In this document: piece after piece, positions 1 through 8,591 of the stretch
How positions within the stretch are numbered: position 1 is the first letter of the stretch
Layout of the letters: every line of letters starts with the position of its first letter
Made by a program: the position numbers and the translations under genes
Source: Aestuariibacter sp.
Lineage (GTDB): Bacteria > Pseudomonadota > Gammaproteobacteria > Enterobacterales > Alteromonadaceae
Assembly (NCBI GenBank): GCA_017794925.1
Contig: CP051238.1
Span: forward strand, 3,034,957-3,098,956
Direction of reading: 5' to 3'
Length of the DNA stretch: 64,000 nt
Notes under the pieces: generated by a model
Seen by the model: the letters and a program-made list of their open reading frames with translations, nothing else
The model's database searches: none
What the model was told of the DNA's origin: nothing

Positions 1-842
1 CTATCCAGGACGTCATTGAAGCAAAACGACCCAATACACGTGCAGTGTTCGCTGAAACCATCGCCAATCCGGTTACCCAGGTATCCGATGCCCGCGCAAT
101 TGGTCAGTGGTGCGAAGAAAATAATCTGTTGTTTATGGTGGACAACACCATGACGCCACCGCCGAGCTTTGATGCAAAAGCAATGAAAGTATCGCTAATT
201 TTGTGTTCGCTTACCAAGTATCTCGCCGGACATGGCCACGTGTTAGGTGGGGCAGTGGTAGACACGGGCTTGTTTGACTGGACCCGTTTCCCGAATATCA
301 GCCCTAAATATCAAGTCGCTGATGAAGCGATGTGGGGTATAACTCAGATTAAGAAAAAGGGGTTACGAGATATCGGTGCCACGCTTTCACCACAGTCTGC
401 ACACCTTATTTCAGTGGGAATGGAAACCTTGTCGCTACGTACCGCGCGTAGTAACGAAAATGCGCTTAAGCTGGCAACATACCTGGAATCGCACCCGAAT
501 GTAGAAACGGTTTATTATCCGGGGCTGGCAAATCACCCTCAACATTTTATAGCACGTGAGCAGCTTGCTAACTATGGGTCCATACTCAGTTTTGATTTAG
601 TACCCGGTATAGAGCCATGCGAGTTTTTAGATAAGCTGGCATTGGTGATTTCTGCTACCCATTTAGGCGATACCCGCACATTAGCGTTGCCAGTGGCGCC
701 GACGATTTTCTTTGAAAATGGTCAGCGTGAGCGCGCGCGGATGGGCATTACCGAAACGATGATCAGATTGTCTGTGGGTATTGAAGATACTGATGACCTG
801 GTCGCTGATTTTGAGCAGGCGCTAAACAGCTTTCAGTTATAG
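1..842 (+). CDS. Trans-sulfuration family PLP enzyme, 5' end outside window
   Basis: The frame is open from the first full codon at base 3, so the N-terminus lies upstream and about 279 C-terminal residues are visible. The family performs PLP-dependent replacement or elimination on homoserine esters, cystathionine or methionine in the cytoplasm. The motif SLTKYLAGHG supplies the Schiff-base lysine, DNT upstream of it is the usual PLP-nitrogen-binding aspartate region, and the RLSVGIED segment near the C-terminus is typical. The visible part does not separate cystathionine gamma-synthase, O-acylhomoserine sulfhydrylase and a lyase, so no symbol is given. A strong terminator follows the stop, so this is the last gene of its transcript. 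Confidence 0.85.
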   Translation, partial: IQDVIEAKRPNTRAVFAETIANPVTQVSDARAIGQWCEENNLLFMVDNTMTPPPSFDAKAMKVSLILCSLTKYLAGHGHVLGGAVVDTGLFDWTRFPNISPKYQVADEAMWGITQIKKKGLRDIGATLSPQSAHLISVGMETLSLRTARSNENALKLATYLESHPNVETVYYPGLANHPQHFIAREQLANYGSILSFDLVPGIEPCEFLDKLALVISATHLGDTRTLALPVAPTIFFENGQRERARMGITETMIRLSVGIEDTDDLVADFEQALNSFQL

Positions 843-868
843 TTGTGGTAAGTGTCAATGTATTTGAA

Positions 869-901
869 GCCCTGACTGCCAACGTGCGTCAGGGCTTTTT
901 T
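869..901 (+). terminator. Rho-independent terminator after the PLP enzyme gene
   Basis: An 8-bp perfect stem (gccctgac at 869-876, gtcagggc at 888-895) encloses an 11-nt loop and runs into six T residues at 896-901. It lies 27 nt after the stop codon. Confidence 0.85.
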
Positions 902-1032
902 AATTTCCACCCTCTTATAACTACTATGTAAAATTCATTCTAATTTATAGAATGGTAAGCGGTATTTTTAGCCATGGATGTCCTGTCACACAGCTGATTA
1001 AATTACACCATCAACTGACAGGAGCGGCAGAC

Positions 1033-1632
1033 ATGAAAAATATTTTAGTAGTAAACAGCAGTTTAAACAGCGATGCAGGAAACTCTTCAAAACTAGTAGC
1101 AAGTTACCTGGAAAAATTGCCTGGTGACGAGGTGAAACTGGATATTCTGGATTTAAATGAGGCGCAACTGCCGCATTTAACCCAAAAAGAAATGGCAGCC
1201 TGGATGATCGCCCCTGAAGAGCGCACCCGTGAACAGGCTGAACTGGCGGGTGTTTCAGACGCATTATTATCAAGACTGGAAGAAGCCGACGAGGTGGTGA
1301 TTGGTCTGCCGATGTATAACCTGGGGGTACCTTCTACCTTTAAAGCCTGGATTGACCGCCTGGCACGAGCAGGTAAGTCATTTAAATACACAGAAAATGG
1401 TCCGGTTGGCCTTATCGCCGACAAGCCCGTTACTGTACTTGCAGCCCGTGGTGGCGTTTATGCTGGTACGGAGTACGACACCCAAACGCCGTATATTCGT
1501 CATATTTTTGGATTAATGGGCATTACCAAGGTGAATTTTGTGTACGCGGAAGGGCTGAATATGGGCGAAGAAGCCGCGGCTAATGCTTTTTCTGCAGCAA
1601 ATGAAAAAATTATTGAACTTTTGTCTAACTAA
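1033..1632 (+). CDS. azoR: FMN-dependent NADH-azoreductase / quinone reductase
   Basis: This 199-residue cytoplasmic flavodoxin-fold oxidoreductase uses FMN and NADH for two-electron reduction of azo compounds and quinones. The N-terminus MKNILVVNSSLN is the usual first beta strand and phosphate-binding start of AzoR, PMYNLGVPSTFKAWID is the conserved FMN-binding segment, and AARGGVYAG is the second FMN loop. The frame is open further upstream from 952, but the ATG at 1033 gives the family's usual length (about 200 residues) and follows the purine-rich stretch aggagcggcagac. The gene stands alone between two terminators. The symbol rests on family resemblance; the natural substrate is not fixed by sequence. 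Confidence 0.9.
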   Translation: MKNILVVNSSLNSDAGNSSKLVASYLEKLPGDEVKLDILDLNEAQLPHLTQKEMAAWMIAPEERTREQAELAGVSDALLSRLEEADEVVIGLPMYNLGVPSTFKAWIDRLARAGKSFKYTENGPVGLIADKPVTVLAARGGVYAGTEYDTQTPYIRHIFGLMGITKVNFVYAEGLNMGEEAAANAFSAANEKIIELLSN

Positions 1633-1722
1633 ACAGACAAACTCTATGCAGTTAGCAAAAATGGCACAGAATCAATGTCTGGTCTATTGATGCTAAAGTG
1701 TGTTCCAAGTTGAGTGTGCTTT

Positions 1723-1750
1723 AGCCCCGTAATTTACGGGGCTTTTTTTT
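1723..1750 (+). terminator. Terminator after azoR
   Basis: The stem agccccgt (1723-1730) pairs with acggggct (1736-1743) and is followed by a run of T residues. It lies between azoR and the convergent peroxidase gene. Confidence 0.85.
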
Positions 1751-1795
1751 GCCTGCCAGATACTGTTAATGAGCTGGTTTCAACGGGCAGGGGGA

Positions 1796-2338
1796 TTACA
1801 TCGCCATGGCTTTCGCTACGTCTTCTCGAAGTGACTTATCTGAGGGTTTAACTGAGCTTTTGTAATGTTTTACGATGTTTCCGTTCTTATCGACAAGGTA
1901 TTTGTTAAAGTTCCAACTTGGCGCTTCTCCTGTTGCTTTAGCCAACATACGGAAAAGCGGATCTGCGTCATCACCTTTTACATGAGTCGGTTCAAACATC
2001 GGGAATTTAACACCGTAGGTCAGTTCACACAGCTCTGCTGTTTTGCCTTCGTCTTTCGCTTCCTGATTAAAGTCATGAGAAGGGAAGCCTAACACAACGA
2101 AATCCTCATCTTTCAACTCGGCATACATTGCCTCAAGTCCCTCAAACTGAGGCGTATATCCGCAATAACTTGCCGTATTAACAATGAGTAAGGTTTTTCC
2201 TTGGAACTCGTTACACAGGTTAACGGTTTCTTGTGAGTTAAGTTTACGCTTCATAAATTTCAGCACGTCCGGGCAGGAATTTGCCTGGCTGGTAAAGGCT
2301 ACTGCGCTGAGTAATAGGGCGCCCATTAGTTTTTTCAT
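1796..2338 (-). CDS. Exported glutathione peroxidase family protein
   Basis: This 180-residue thiol peroxidase of the GPx family should reduce peroxides using thioredoxin or glutathione. Residues 1-19 form a cleavable signal peptide (cleavage near SQA-NS), which places it in the periplasm. The peroxidatic cysteine is Cys59 in NTASYCGYTPQ. The FPCNQFGxQEP block is diverged: FPSHDF carries Ser where many relatives have a second Cys, and Gln92 is the likely active-site glutamine with a one-residue deletion. The Trp-Asn pair is present in SWNFNKYLV. It is transcribed divergently from the S9 peptidase gene with about 220 nt between them. The symbol btuE is avoided because that protein is cytoplasmic. 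Confidence 0.88.
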   Translation of the reverse strand: MKKLMGALLLSAVAFTSQANSCPDVLKFMKRKLNSQETVNLCNEFQGKTLLIVNTASYCGYTPQFEGLEAMYAELKDEDFVVLGFPSHDFNQEAKDEGKTAELCELTYGVKFPMFEPTHVKGDDADPLFRMLAKATGEAPSWNFNKYLVDKNGNIVKHYKSSVKPSDKSLREDVAKAMAM

Positions 2339-2497
2339 TGTGTCATCCTGTTAGGTTGATGTTCGTTGAGCAATACAGTGCTAAGTACCTGCTTGGATCA
2401 CCATTGAGATTAATTTGTTGCTGTTGAGCTAACTTTATATGCTGCAATAGTGAAAGGTTGGTGCATACGGCAAACCGTGTAAGTTTAAGGATAAATA

Positions 2498-2528
2498 TTA
2501 ACAAGCATGTGCATATCACGGCTATAAT
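2498..2528 (+). promoter_or_regulatory. Candidate sigma-70 promoter of the S9 peptidase gene
   Basis: A consensus -10 box TATAAT lies at 2523-2528, 32 nt before the start codon. A TTAACA match to the -35 box lies at 2498-2503, with a long 19-nt spacer. The -10 box is convincing; the -35 box is less so. Confidence 0.45.
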
Positions 2529-2560
2529 GACCGGGTTGTAGCAAAAAAGTAAATAAGAAT

Positions 2561-5053
2561 ATGCCAAATCACCTAACCAGAAGTTTAGTTGCAGGCAGTT
2601 TAAGCCTGTTGTTGTTCGCATGCGCTAATACCGCAGAATCTACCTCTCCAGCAGTCGCCAATACACAGTCCTCAGTGCAGGCTCCACCTTCGATAGTAAC
2701 CCCTGAGGTCGCCAAAAGTGAGTCAACTGGCGAGATTACACTCAGTCAAATTATGGCCGACCCCGATTGGCTTGGCAGACAACCGTCCCGACCTTCATGG
2801 TCACTGGATGGTGACATTGTCTATGCCCGAAAACGAGAAGGCAGCACCATTAACGATTATTACCTAATCGAAGCTGGTACAACGGGTAACGGCAGTAAAA
2901 TTACGTTGTCTGCACAACACCAATACCGTTATGACGAAAAAGTCGAGAGTCAAGACGGTAAATTTACCGCCTGGCGCTTTGAAGACAGTGTCTTCGTAAA
3001 AATGTCAGATGGCGCGGTTGTTCAGCTGACTCGTGGCGGTCAGGCTCTACAGGATCTGACCTTTATGACAGACCATCGTCTAATGGCCAGAACCGGTGAC
3101 AGCTTTGTCGCGTTTGATCTGAATACGGGCGAGCAAACTTTACTGATGAGCTGGAAATTTGCCGACGAACCACAAGCTAATAAGCCACCAAAAGATTTCA
3201 TTGCCGCCGAACAGCAAACGCTGATTCAATATATCCAGGTACAACGTAAAAACCGGGAAGATAAGTTTAATCACGAAGCGGCGATGCGTGACGTGAGTCC
3301 TGCCGTGGCCCCAGCTCCATTTTATTTCCCTTCAGGGGATCGCCTGGTTGCTGCGACCATGTCGCCAAATGGACAGCATGCCATTGTGGTAACGACAAAG
3401 CAGGGCAGCCCCCGCGATAAAACCGACATCATGCCGCACTACATTCAGGAAGATGGCCGTATTGCTGCCATTGATGTACGTCAGCGAGTTGCCGATGCGA
3501 AACCGGTCGAAGAGACAGTATGGCTGGTAGACTTACAAGCACATTCGCAGCATAAATTGTCTTACTTCAATCTGCCTGGTTACAACGATGACGTGCTGGC
3601 TGACGTGAAAGCAGAAAACGCGGCCGCTCGCGGTGAGACTTACACAATCAACCGTTTGCCTCGTGCAATCGGATTGCTGAATAGCTGGTACTGGAGCAAG
3701 CCTTCTGTTCGCTGGCATCAGGACGGTACAGCCGTCGCGCTTATGCTGGAAGCCTGGGATAACAAGGATCGCTGGATCGTTACTGTCGATTTTGACAGCA
3801 AGCAATTCAACACCGAACACCGTCTTCACGACGATGCTTGGGTGAATTATCGCTACAATCAGTTTGGCTGGTTACATAATTCCCATACCTTGTTTTATCA
3901 GTCAGAACATACGGGTTACAGCCACCTCTATGTTCAAACGCCAGGCCAGGCGGCTCGCGCATTGACAGCCGGAGAATATGTTGTTGATGAAATTACGCTG
4001 ACCAAAAACGATCAGTACGTATATTTTAAAGCCAACAAAAAACATCCGGGTATATATGAGATTTACCGCGTTAATGTAGAAACAGGTGAGCACGAGGCAC
4101 TAACTGACCTGAACGGAATGACTGATTATGTGCTGAGCCCGAACGAAGATGCGTTGCTGCTCACACATTCAAAAGTTACGCTGCCGCCAGAGTTGTTTTT
4201 GCAAAATTTGGCTATGCAATCACAGCCAACTCAGCTTACCAATACAGTGAGTGAGGCATTTAAAGCGCTGCCTTGGACTGCACCACAAATCGTTGCTATC
4301 CCTTCAACGCACACCGACAAGCCAGTCTATGCGCGTGTCTATTTGCCAGAAGGATACGATCAAGGAGAAGCCAAGCGTGCTGTTGTCTTTAACCATGGTG
4401 CGGGCTATTTACAGAATTCACATCTGGGATGGTCAGGATATTTCCGGGAATTCATGTTCCATAGCCTGCTGGTACAGAAAGGCTACGTCGTACTTGATAT
4501 GGACTACCGTGCATCGGCTGGCTACGGCAGAGACTGGCGCACTGCGATCTATCGTCAAATGGGGACGCCGGAAGTAGAGGACTTGCGCGATGGTGTTAAC
4601 TGGCTTGTAAGTAATGCGAATGTAGACCGACAGCGTATTGGTACCTACGGGGGCTCTTATGGAGGATTCCTAACCTTTATGTCAATGTTTAATGCGCCGG
4701 ATCTATTCCAGGCAGGGGCCGCACTTCGTCCTGTTTCTGATTGGGCTCATTACAATACGGCTTATACGTCAAACATCCTGAATACGCCCGATATTGACCC
4801 TATTGCGTATCGCAAAAGCTCGCCCATTTATTTTGCTGAAGGTTTAGAAAAAACGTTGCTGATAAATGCGCCTATGGTAGATAACAACGTCTTTTTTGTC
4901 GATGTGGTGAGATTGGTTCAGCGTATGATTGAACTGGAGAAAACGGATTTTGAAACCGCTATTTATCCGGTGGAGCCCCACGGTTTTGTGCAGCCGAGTT
5001 CTTGGCTTGATGAATACCGCCGTATCTTTAAGCTGTTCGAGGAAAATCTGTAA
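2561..5053 (+). CDS. S9 family prolyl-oligopeptidase-type peptidase, lipoprotein
   Basis: This 830-residue protein resembles dipeptidyl-peptidase IV/acylaminoacyl peptidases. A lipoprotein signal ends in the lipobox LLFAC, so the mature enzyme should be membrane-anchored outside the cytoplasm. Residues of roughly 70-590 form the beta-propeller-type domain and 600-830 the alpha/beta hydrolase. The catalytic triad is readable: Ser699 in GTYGGSYGG, Asp774 in MVDNNV and His807 in EPHGF. The strand before the Asp normally reads His-Gly; here it reads Asn-Ala (LLINAPMVD), an uncommon change near the active site. It probably trims proline-containing peptides. The gene appears monocistronic, with its own -10 box and a terminator downstream. 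Confidence 0.9.
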   Translation: MPNHLTRSLVAGSLSLLLFACANTAESTSPAVANTQSSVQAPPSIVTPEVAKSESTGEITLSQIMADPDWLGRQPSRPSWSLDGDIVYARKREGSTINDYYLIEAGTTGNGSKITLSAQHQYRYDEKVESQDGKFTAWRFEDSVFVKMSDGAVVQLTRGGQALQDLTFMTDHRLMARTGDSFVAFDLNTGEQTLLMSWKFADEPQANKPPKDFIAAEQQTLIQYIQVQRKNREDKFNHEAAMRDVSPAVAPAPFYFPSGDRLVAATMSPNGQHAIVVTTKQGSPRDKTDIMPHYIQEDGRIAAIDVRQRVADAKPVEETVWLVDLQAHSQHKLSYFNLPGYNDDVLADVKAENAAARGETYTINRLPRAIGLLNSWYWSKPSVRWHQDGTAVALMLEAWDNKDRWIVTVDFDSKQFNTEHRLHDDAWVNYRYNQFGWLHNSHTLFYQSEHTGYSHLYVQTPGQAARALTAGEYVVDEITLTKNDQYVYFKANKKHPGIYEIYRVNVETGEHEALTDLNGMTDYVLSPNEDALLLTHSKVTLPPELFLQNLAMQSQPTQLTNTVSEAFKALPWTAPQIVAIPSTHTDKPVYARVYLPEGYDQGEAKRAVVFNHGAGYLQNSHLGWSGYFREFMFHSLLVQKGYVVLDMDYRASAGYGRDWRTAIYRQMGTPEVEDLRDGVNWLVSNANVDRQRIGTYGGSYGGFLTFMSMFNAPDLFQAGAALRPVSDWAHYNTAYTSNILNTPDIDPIAYRKSSPIYFAEGLEKTLLINAPMVDNNVFFVDVVRLVQRMIELEKTDFETAIYPVEPHGFVQPSSWLDEYRRIFKLFEENL

Positions 5054-5094
5054 CTAAGTACTCAAGCAGGTCAACTTTACCGCTTAAAAACAAA

Positions 5095-5120
5095 AGCCAG
5101 TCTGAATGGACTGGCTTTTT
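5095..5120. terminator. Terminator between S9 peptidase and rhombosortase genes
   Basis: The stem agccagtc (5095-5102) pairs with gactggct (5109-5116) around a 6-nt loop. A residues precede it and T residues follow it, so it can serve both convergent genes. Confidence 0.8.
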
Positions 5121-5146
5121 CATTTTTCGCCTTTTTAATCTATACG

Positions 5147-5761
5147 TTAAGCCGCTTGCTTAGGTTTAATGAGTGAATACAACGCCGACATCAGCCACAT
5201 TAATAAAAACAGCGTGAGACCGCTTACCGCACCGTACAGATGAGCATCAATTGCCACTGAAGCACCAATTAATTCAGCAACGTCTTCACTGCTACCTTGC
5301 CATTGCTCCCAGCCTACTTTAGCCACAATACCCAGTAACAGTAGCGCACCTGAATACACTTTATTGCGTATATCCATGCAAGCGCCCCAGACAAATAACC
5401 CGTGTAAAGCACCGGATAGCCCCACATACCAGATCAGTGACGGCGAGAGGAAGTAAATACCCAGGCTGGTGCCCAGACCACACCATAAAAACAATTTGAT
5501 AAACAAGACCGGTTTATAGTGTTCACCATGTAAAGCCCACAAAAAGAAAAGGCCAGCCCCATTTAGCATGACATGGTATCCGTTGGTGTGCACCAGGTTA
5601 CCCGACAACAGACGCCAGGTTTCAAGACTTTCCAACGCATAGCGGTCGTAAGCCAGCAGTTCTGTGGTTGATGACCCCATTAAAAACAGCAGGATCACAG
5701 TAACGAGCAAGATCAACGGACCAAGGCTAAACTGTGGTTTAAGTGGTAGCGCAACTATCAT
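5147..5761 (-). CDS. rrtA: Rhombosortase (rhomboid-type GlyGly-CTERM protease)
   Basis: This inner-membrane serine protease of about 204 residues belongs to the rhomboid superfamily branch called rhombosortase, which processes proteins ending in a GlyGly-CTERM anchor. It has about six hydrophobic segments. The Ser-His dyad is visible as Ser116 in GLSGALHG and His174 in DAHLYGAVSG, and HxxxNxxG (HVMLNGAG) is the conserved early-helix motif. The frame extends to a TTG at 5824 (225 residues); the ATG at 5761 was chosen because hydrophobic sequence starts soon after it, but neither start has a strong ribosome-binding site. No GlyGly-CTERM substrate is encoded in this window. Confidence 0.82.
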   Translation of the reverse strand: MIVALPLKPQFSLGPLILLVTVILLFLMGSSTTELLAYDRYALESLETWRLLSGNLVHTNGYHVMLNGAGLFFLWALHGEHYKPVLFIKLFLWCGLGTSLGIYFLSPSLIWYVGLSGALHGLFVWGACMDIRNKVYSGALLLLGIVAKVGWEQWQGSSEDVAELIGASVAIDAHLYGAVSGLTLFLLMWLMSALYSLIKPKQAA

Positions 5762-5908
5762 TGGAATCAATTTTTGTATCGGTAAGTGGAGCGCTATGAT
5801 AACGAAAAACCTATCCGGTACCAATTAATCTGCGGAAAGTGTGTCACCCTAGCATACTGAGTCCAGCAACTGGACGCCGCCTATAACGACATAACAACGG
5901 AGAGCGCC

Positions 5909-6673
5909 ATGTCAGAGATAGAAATTACAAGCCAAAATGCAGTAACCGAAATCATCATTAACCGACCTGAAAAGAAAAATGCGTTGACCCGTGACATGTA
6001 CAAAACGATGGGCGATGCACTGATTGAAGCGGATGCCAGTGAGACCTGTAAAGTCGTGGTTATTCGCGCAAACGGTGATATTTTTTGTGCTGGCAACGAA
6101 ATTTCAGGTTTTGCCAATCATGGTAAAGAACCGCATCTGGCTGAGACGGTTGGCTTCATGAAAGCGTTAACCAACTGCAAAAAGCCAGTAATCGCCGAAG
6201 TTTCGGGATTAGCGGTTGGCATTGGCACAACCATGCTGTTACATTGTGATTTAGTGTATTGCGCTACCGGCACTCGATTTGTATTACCTTTCATCAACTT
6301 AGGCTTAGTACCCGAGTATGCCTCCAGCTACATCATTCCTCGCATGGCAGGACGCCGTCGCGCCAGTGAATGGTTAATGCTGGGTGAGCCCTTCAGTGCG
6401 CAAGATGCCAGCGATTTTGGCTTAGTAACAAAAATAGTAGAGCCCGAAGCCTTACGGGACATGGTTAGCGATGTTGCCAATAAGCTAGCAGCCAAACCGA
6501 AATTCGCTTTATTACAAACAAAAGCATTATTAAATAATGAGGCAGAAGATATTCAGCAACACATGGACTACGAGCTGGATATTTTCATTGAAGCAATGGG
6601 CACTGACGCTGCGCAGGAAGCGTTCGATGCATTTCTGCACAAGCGACCAATTAACCCGGAAAAATTTAAATAG
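5909..6673 (+). CDS. Crotonase family protein, probable enoyl-CoA delta-isomerase
   Basis: This 254-residue cytoplasmic acyl-CoA enzyme has the crotonase oxyanion-hole segments FCAGNEI (about 59-65) and SGLAVGIG (99-106). The two glutamates needed for hydration are absent: their positions are Thr108 and Phe128. A glutamate is instead present at 136 in GLVPEYASS, the position of the catalytic base of delta3,delta2-enoyl-CoA isomerases of the PECI/ECI2 type. I therefore infer a double-bond isomerase that would help oxidise unsaturated fatty acids, rather than a hydratase. The ATG has a good site (ggagag) upstream. The gamma-glutamyltransferase gene begins 14 nt after its stop, so the two are probably co-transcribed. 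Confidence 0.85.
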   Translation: MSEIEITSQNAVTEIIINRPEKKNALTRDMYKTMGDALIEADASETCKVVVIRANGDIFCAGNEISGFANHGKEPHLAETVGFMKALTNCKKPVIAEVSGLAVGIGTTMLLHCDLVYCATGTRFVLPFINLGLVPEYASSYIIPRMAGRRRASEWLMLGEPFSAQDASDFGLVTKIVEPEALRDMVSDVANKLAAKPKFALLQTKALLNNEAEDIQQHMDYELDIFIEAMGTDAAQEAFDAFLHKRPINPEKFK

Positions 6674-6686
6674 AGGAAGATTCACT

Positions 6687-8447
6687 TTGAGTCGTAGTCG
6701 CACAGGTAGTTATATTCTGGCAGGGTGTTTAGCCCTGTCTGCCAGTTTCCCTTCTTTTTCTCAGCAAGCACCGCGTGAAGCGGGCGAACCTGAAGCCGCT
6801 ACGGGATATATTGAAAAACAAGCATTGGCCAGCAAAGATTACATGGTCGTCGCGGCCAATCCTTATGCGTCCTGGGCTGGCAAAAACATCATCGAAAACG
6901 GTGGTAATGCAATCGATGCTGCCGTGGCTATTCAGGCCATGCTTACGCTGGTAGAGCCACAGTCGTCAGGTGTTGGTGGTGGTGCGTTCATGCTCTATTG
7001 GGACAATGAAACTAAAACGCTGCATACCTTTGACGGCAGGGAAATGGCGCCGGCTGGCGTAAATGCCTATTGGTTCATGGAGCATGGTCAGCCTATGAAA
7101 TGGATCGATGCCGTAGTAGGCGGGAAATCCGTTGGTGTACCAGGTGTGATGAAGGCGCTGGAAACCGCGCATGAAAAATACGGTGAATTGGAGTGGAAGG
7201 CGTTATTTACTGACGCGATTGCCACATCGGAAGAAGGCTTTAAAGTGTCAAAGCGCCTTGAAAAACTGGTCACTATGGCTGAGCAGTACCACAAAGGCAT
7301 GAAGACATTTCCCTCAACGGCGACGTATTTTTATCCGGCAGGTAAGCCGTTAAAAGCAGGAACGACCAAGAAGAACCCACTATTAGGTAAAACCTTGCGC
7401 AACATTGCAGAGCAGGGCACAGACTACATGTACAAGGGTGATCTGGCTGCCAAAATTGCCAAAGCCGTTCAAACTGCCGATATTAACCCCGGCGTATTGA
7501 ACGAAGAAGATCTGGCAAATTACAAAGTTATTGAGCGACAAGCGGTGTGCGGAGAATACCGAGCCAAGCAGATCTGCGGCATGGCACCGCCCAGTTCAGG
7601 CGGGATCAACGTTTATCAAATTCTGAAACTGCTGGAGCGGTTTAATTTAACTGACTACGCCATTGACAGCCCTGAGTTTGCCAATCTGTATACGCAAGCC
7701 AGCGCACTCGCTTATGCCGATCGCGAGAAGTTCATTGCTGACAGTGATTTCACTAATCTGCCTTATGCGGCCTTGATCAACGAAGGCTATCTGGAACGCC
7801 GGGGCGAATTTATTGCGCCTGACAAACCCTGGCGATTTGCCCGCGCAGGAGAGCCGTTCAGTACCCAGGTGATTGCAGGTAGTACGTTGGAACAACCAAA
7901 CACCAGTCACTTCGTGGTAGTAGACAAGGCTGGTAATGCCGTATCGATGACGACCAGTGTCGAGTTTATGTTTGGTTCTGGTCTGATGGTTGACGGGTTT
8001 CTATTGAATAATCAGTTAACCGACTTTTCGTTTTCGCCGTCTGAGAATCGTTTCCCGGTCCCCAATCGTGTAGAACCCCACAAACGGCCCAGAAGTGCGA
8101 TGAGTCCTACGATGGTATTCGACAAAGACGGGAAACTTGAGTTATTGGTGGGTTCTCCTGGCGGCAGCCGTATCGTAAGTTATGTGGCACAAACCCTCAT
8201 TGGTGTTATTGATTACGGATTAGACATTCAGCAGGCCATCAACCTGCCGAAGATCACAAACCGCAATGACTACACCGCGCTGGAAAAAGGTACGCCTATT
8301 GAGGCATTGCAGGCGCCGTTGGAAGCGTTAGGTCATAAAGTTAAAATTGTGGATTTAAACAGTGGTCTTCACGGTATTCAGGTCATACCCACAGGCTATC
8401 TCGGTGGTGCAGATCCTAGGCGCGAAGGCGTTGCCGTAGGTAAGTAA
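6687..8447 (+). CDS. ggt: Gamma-glutamyltransferase, exported
   Basis: This periplasmic N-terminal-nucleophile hydrolase moves or hydrolyses the gamma-glutamyl group of glutathione and related peptides. The 586-residue precursor starts at a TTG (6687) preceded by gagga; the frame is open further upstream but inside the crotonase gene, and this start exposes a clean signal peptide ending near SFSQ. Self-cleavage into large and small subunits should occur before Thr406 in NTSHFVVVD, and SPGGSR near 495 is the conserved small-subunit glycine loop. GGNAIDAAVA and PQSSGVGGG mark the large subunit. It follows the isomerase gene by 14 nt and ends at a UUCG-loop terminator. Confidence 0.93.
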   Translation: MSRSRTGSYILAGCLALSASFPSFSQQAPREAGEPEAATGYIEKQALASKDYMVVAANPYASWAGKNIIENGGNAIDAAVAIQAMLTLVEPQSSGVGGGAFMLYWDNETKTLHTFDGREMAPAGVNAYWFMEHGQPMKWIDAVVGGKSVGVPGVMKALETAHEKYGELEWKALFTDAIATSEEGFKVSKRLEKLVTMAEQYHKGMKTFPSTATYFYPAGKPLKAGTTKKNPLLGKTLRNIAEQGTDYMYKGDLAAKIAKAVQTADINPGVLNEEDLANYKVIERQAVCGEYRAKQICGMAPPSSGGINVYQILKLLERFNLTDYAIDSPEFANLYTQASALAYADREKFIADSDFTNLPYAALINEGYLERRGEFIAPDKPWRFARAGEPFSTQVIAGSTLEQPNTSHFVVVDKAGNAVSMTTSVEFMFGSGLMVDGFLLNNQLTDFSFSPSENRFPVPNRVEPHKRPRSAMSPTMVFDKDGKLELLVGSPGGSRIVSYVAQTLIGVIDYGLDIQQAINLPKITNRNDYTALEKGTPIEALQAPLEALGHKVKIVDLNSGLHGIQVIPTGYLGGADPRREGVAVGK

Positions 8448-8478
8448 CTCCGTGTTACGTGCAGTGAAATGACAGAAT

Positions 8479-8502
8479 AAGCCACCTTCGGGTGGCTTTT
8501 TT
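8479..8502 (+). terminator. Terminator with TTCG tetraloop after ggt
   Basis: The stem aagccacc (8479-8486) closes on a TTCG loop, pairs with ggtggctt (8491-8498) and continues into T residues. This is a textbook intrinsic terminator. Confidence 0.9.
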
Positions 8503-8527
8503 CTTTCAATAAGATATTGATATGATT

Positions 8528-8548
8528 GCGTAAATAACAAGATTACGC
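8528..8548. repeat. Inverted repeat upstream of the envelope-protein cluster
   Basis: A perfect 6-bp inverted repeat (gcgtaa at 8528-8533, ttacgc at 8543-8548, 9-nt spacer) lies about 45 nt before the first gene of the cluster. The position would suit an operator, but no known regulator site is recognised. Confidence 0.3.
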
Positions 8549-8591
8549 GTACTATAGCCAATGCATAGACAGAGCTGACAGGGAGTTTAAG

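Noticed and set aside
1796..2338. Loss of the catalytic glutamine in the glutathione peroxidase
   Set aside because: At first FPSHDF seemed to lack it, but the tetrad Gln of GPx enzymes is in the FGxQEP part; Gln92 fills that place with a one-residue deletion, so the enzyme may be normal.
2343..2621. Minus-strand open frame of 92 codons upstream of the glutathione peroxidase gene
   Set aside because: It covers the divergent promoter region and the start of the S9 peptidase gene, lacks a ribosome-binding site and resembles no family; the TATAAT at 2523 lies within it.
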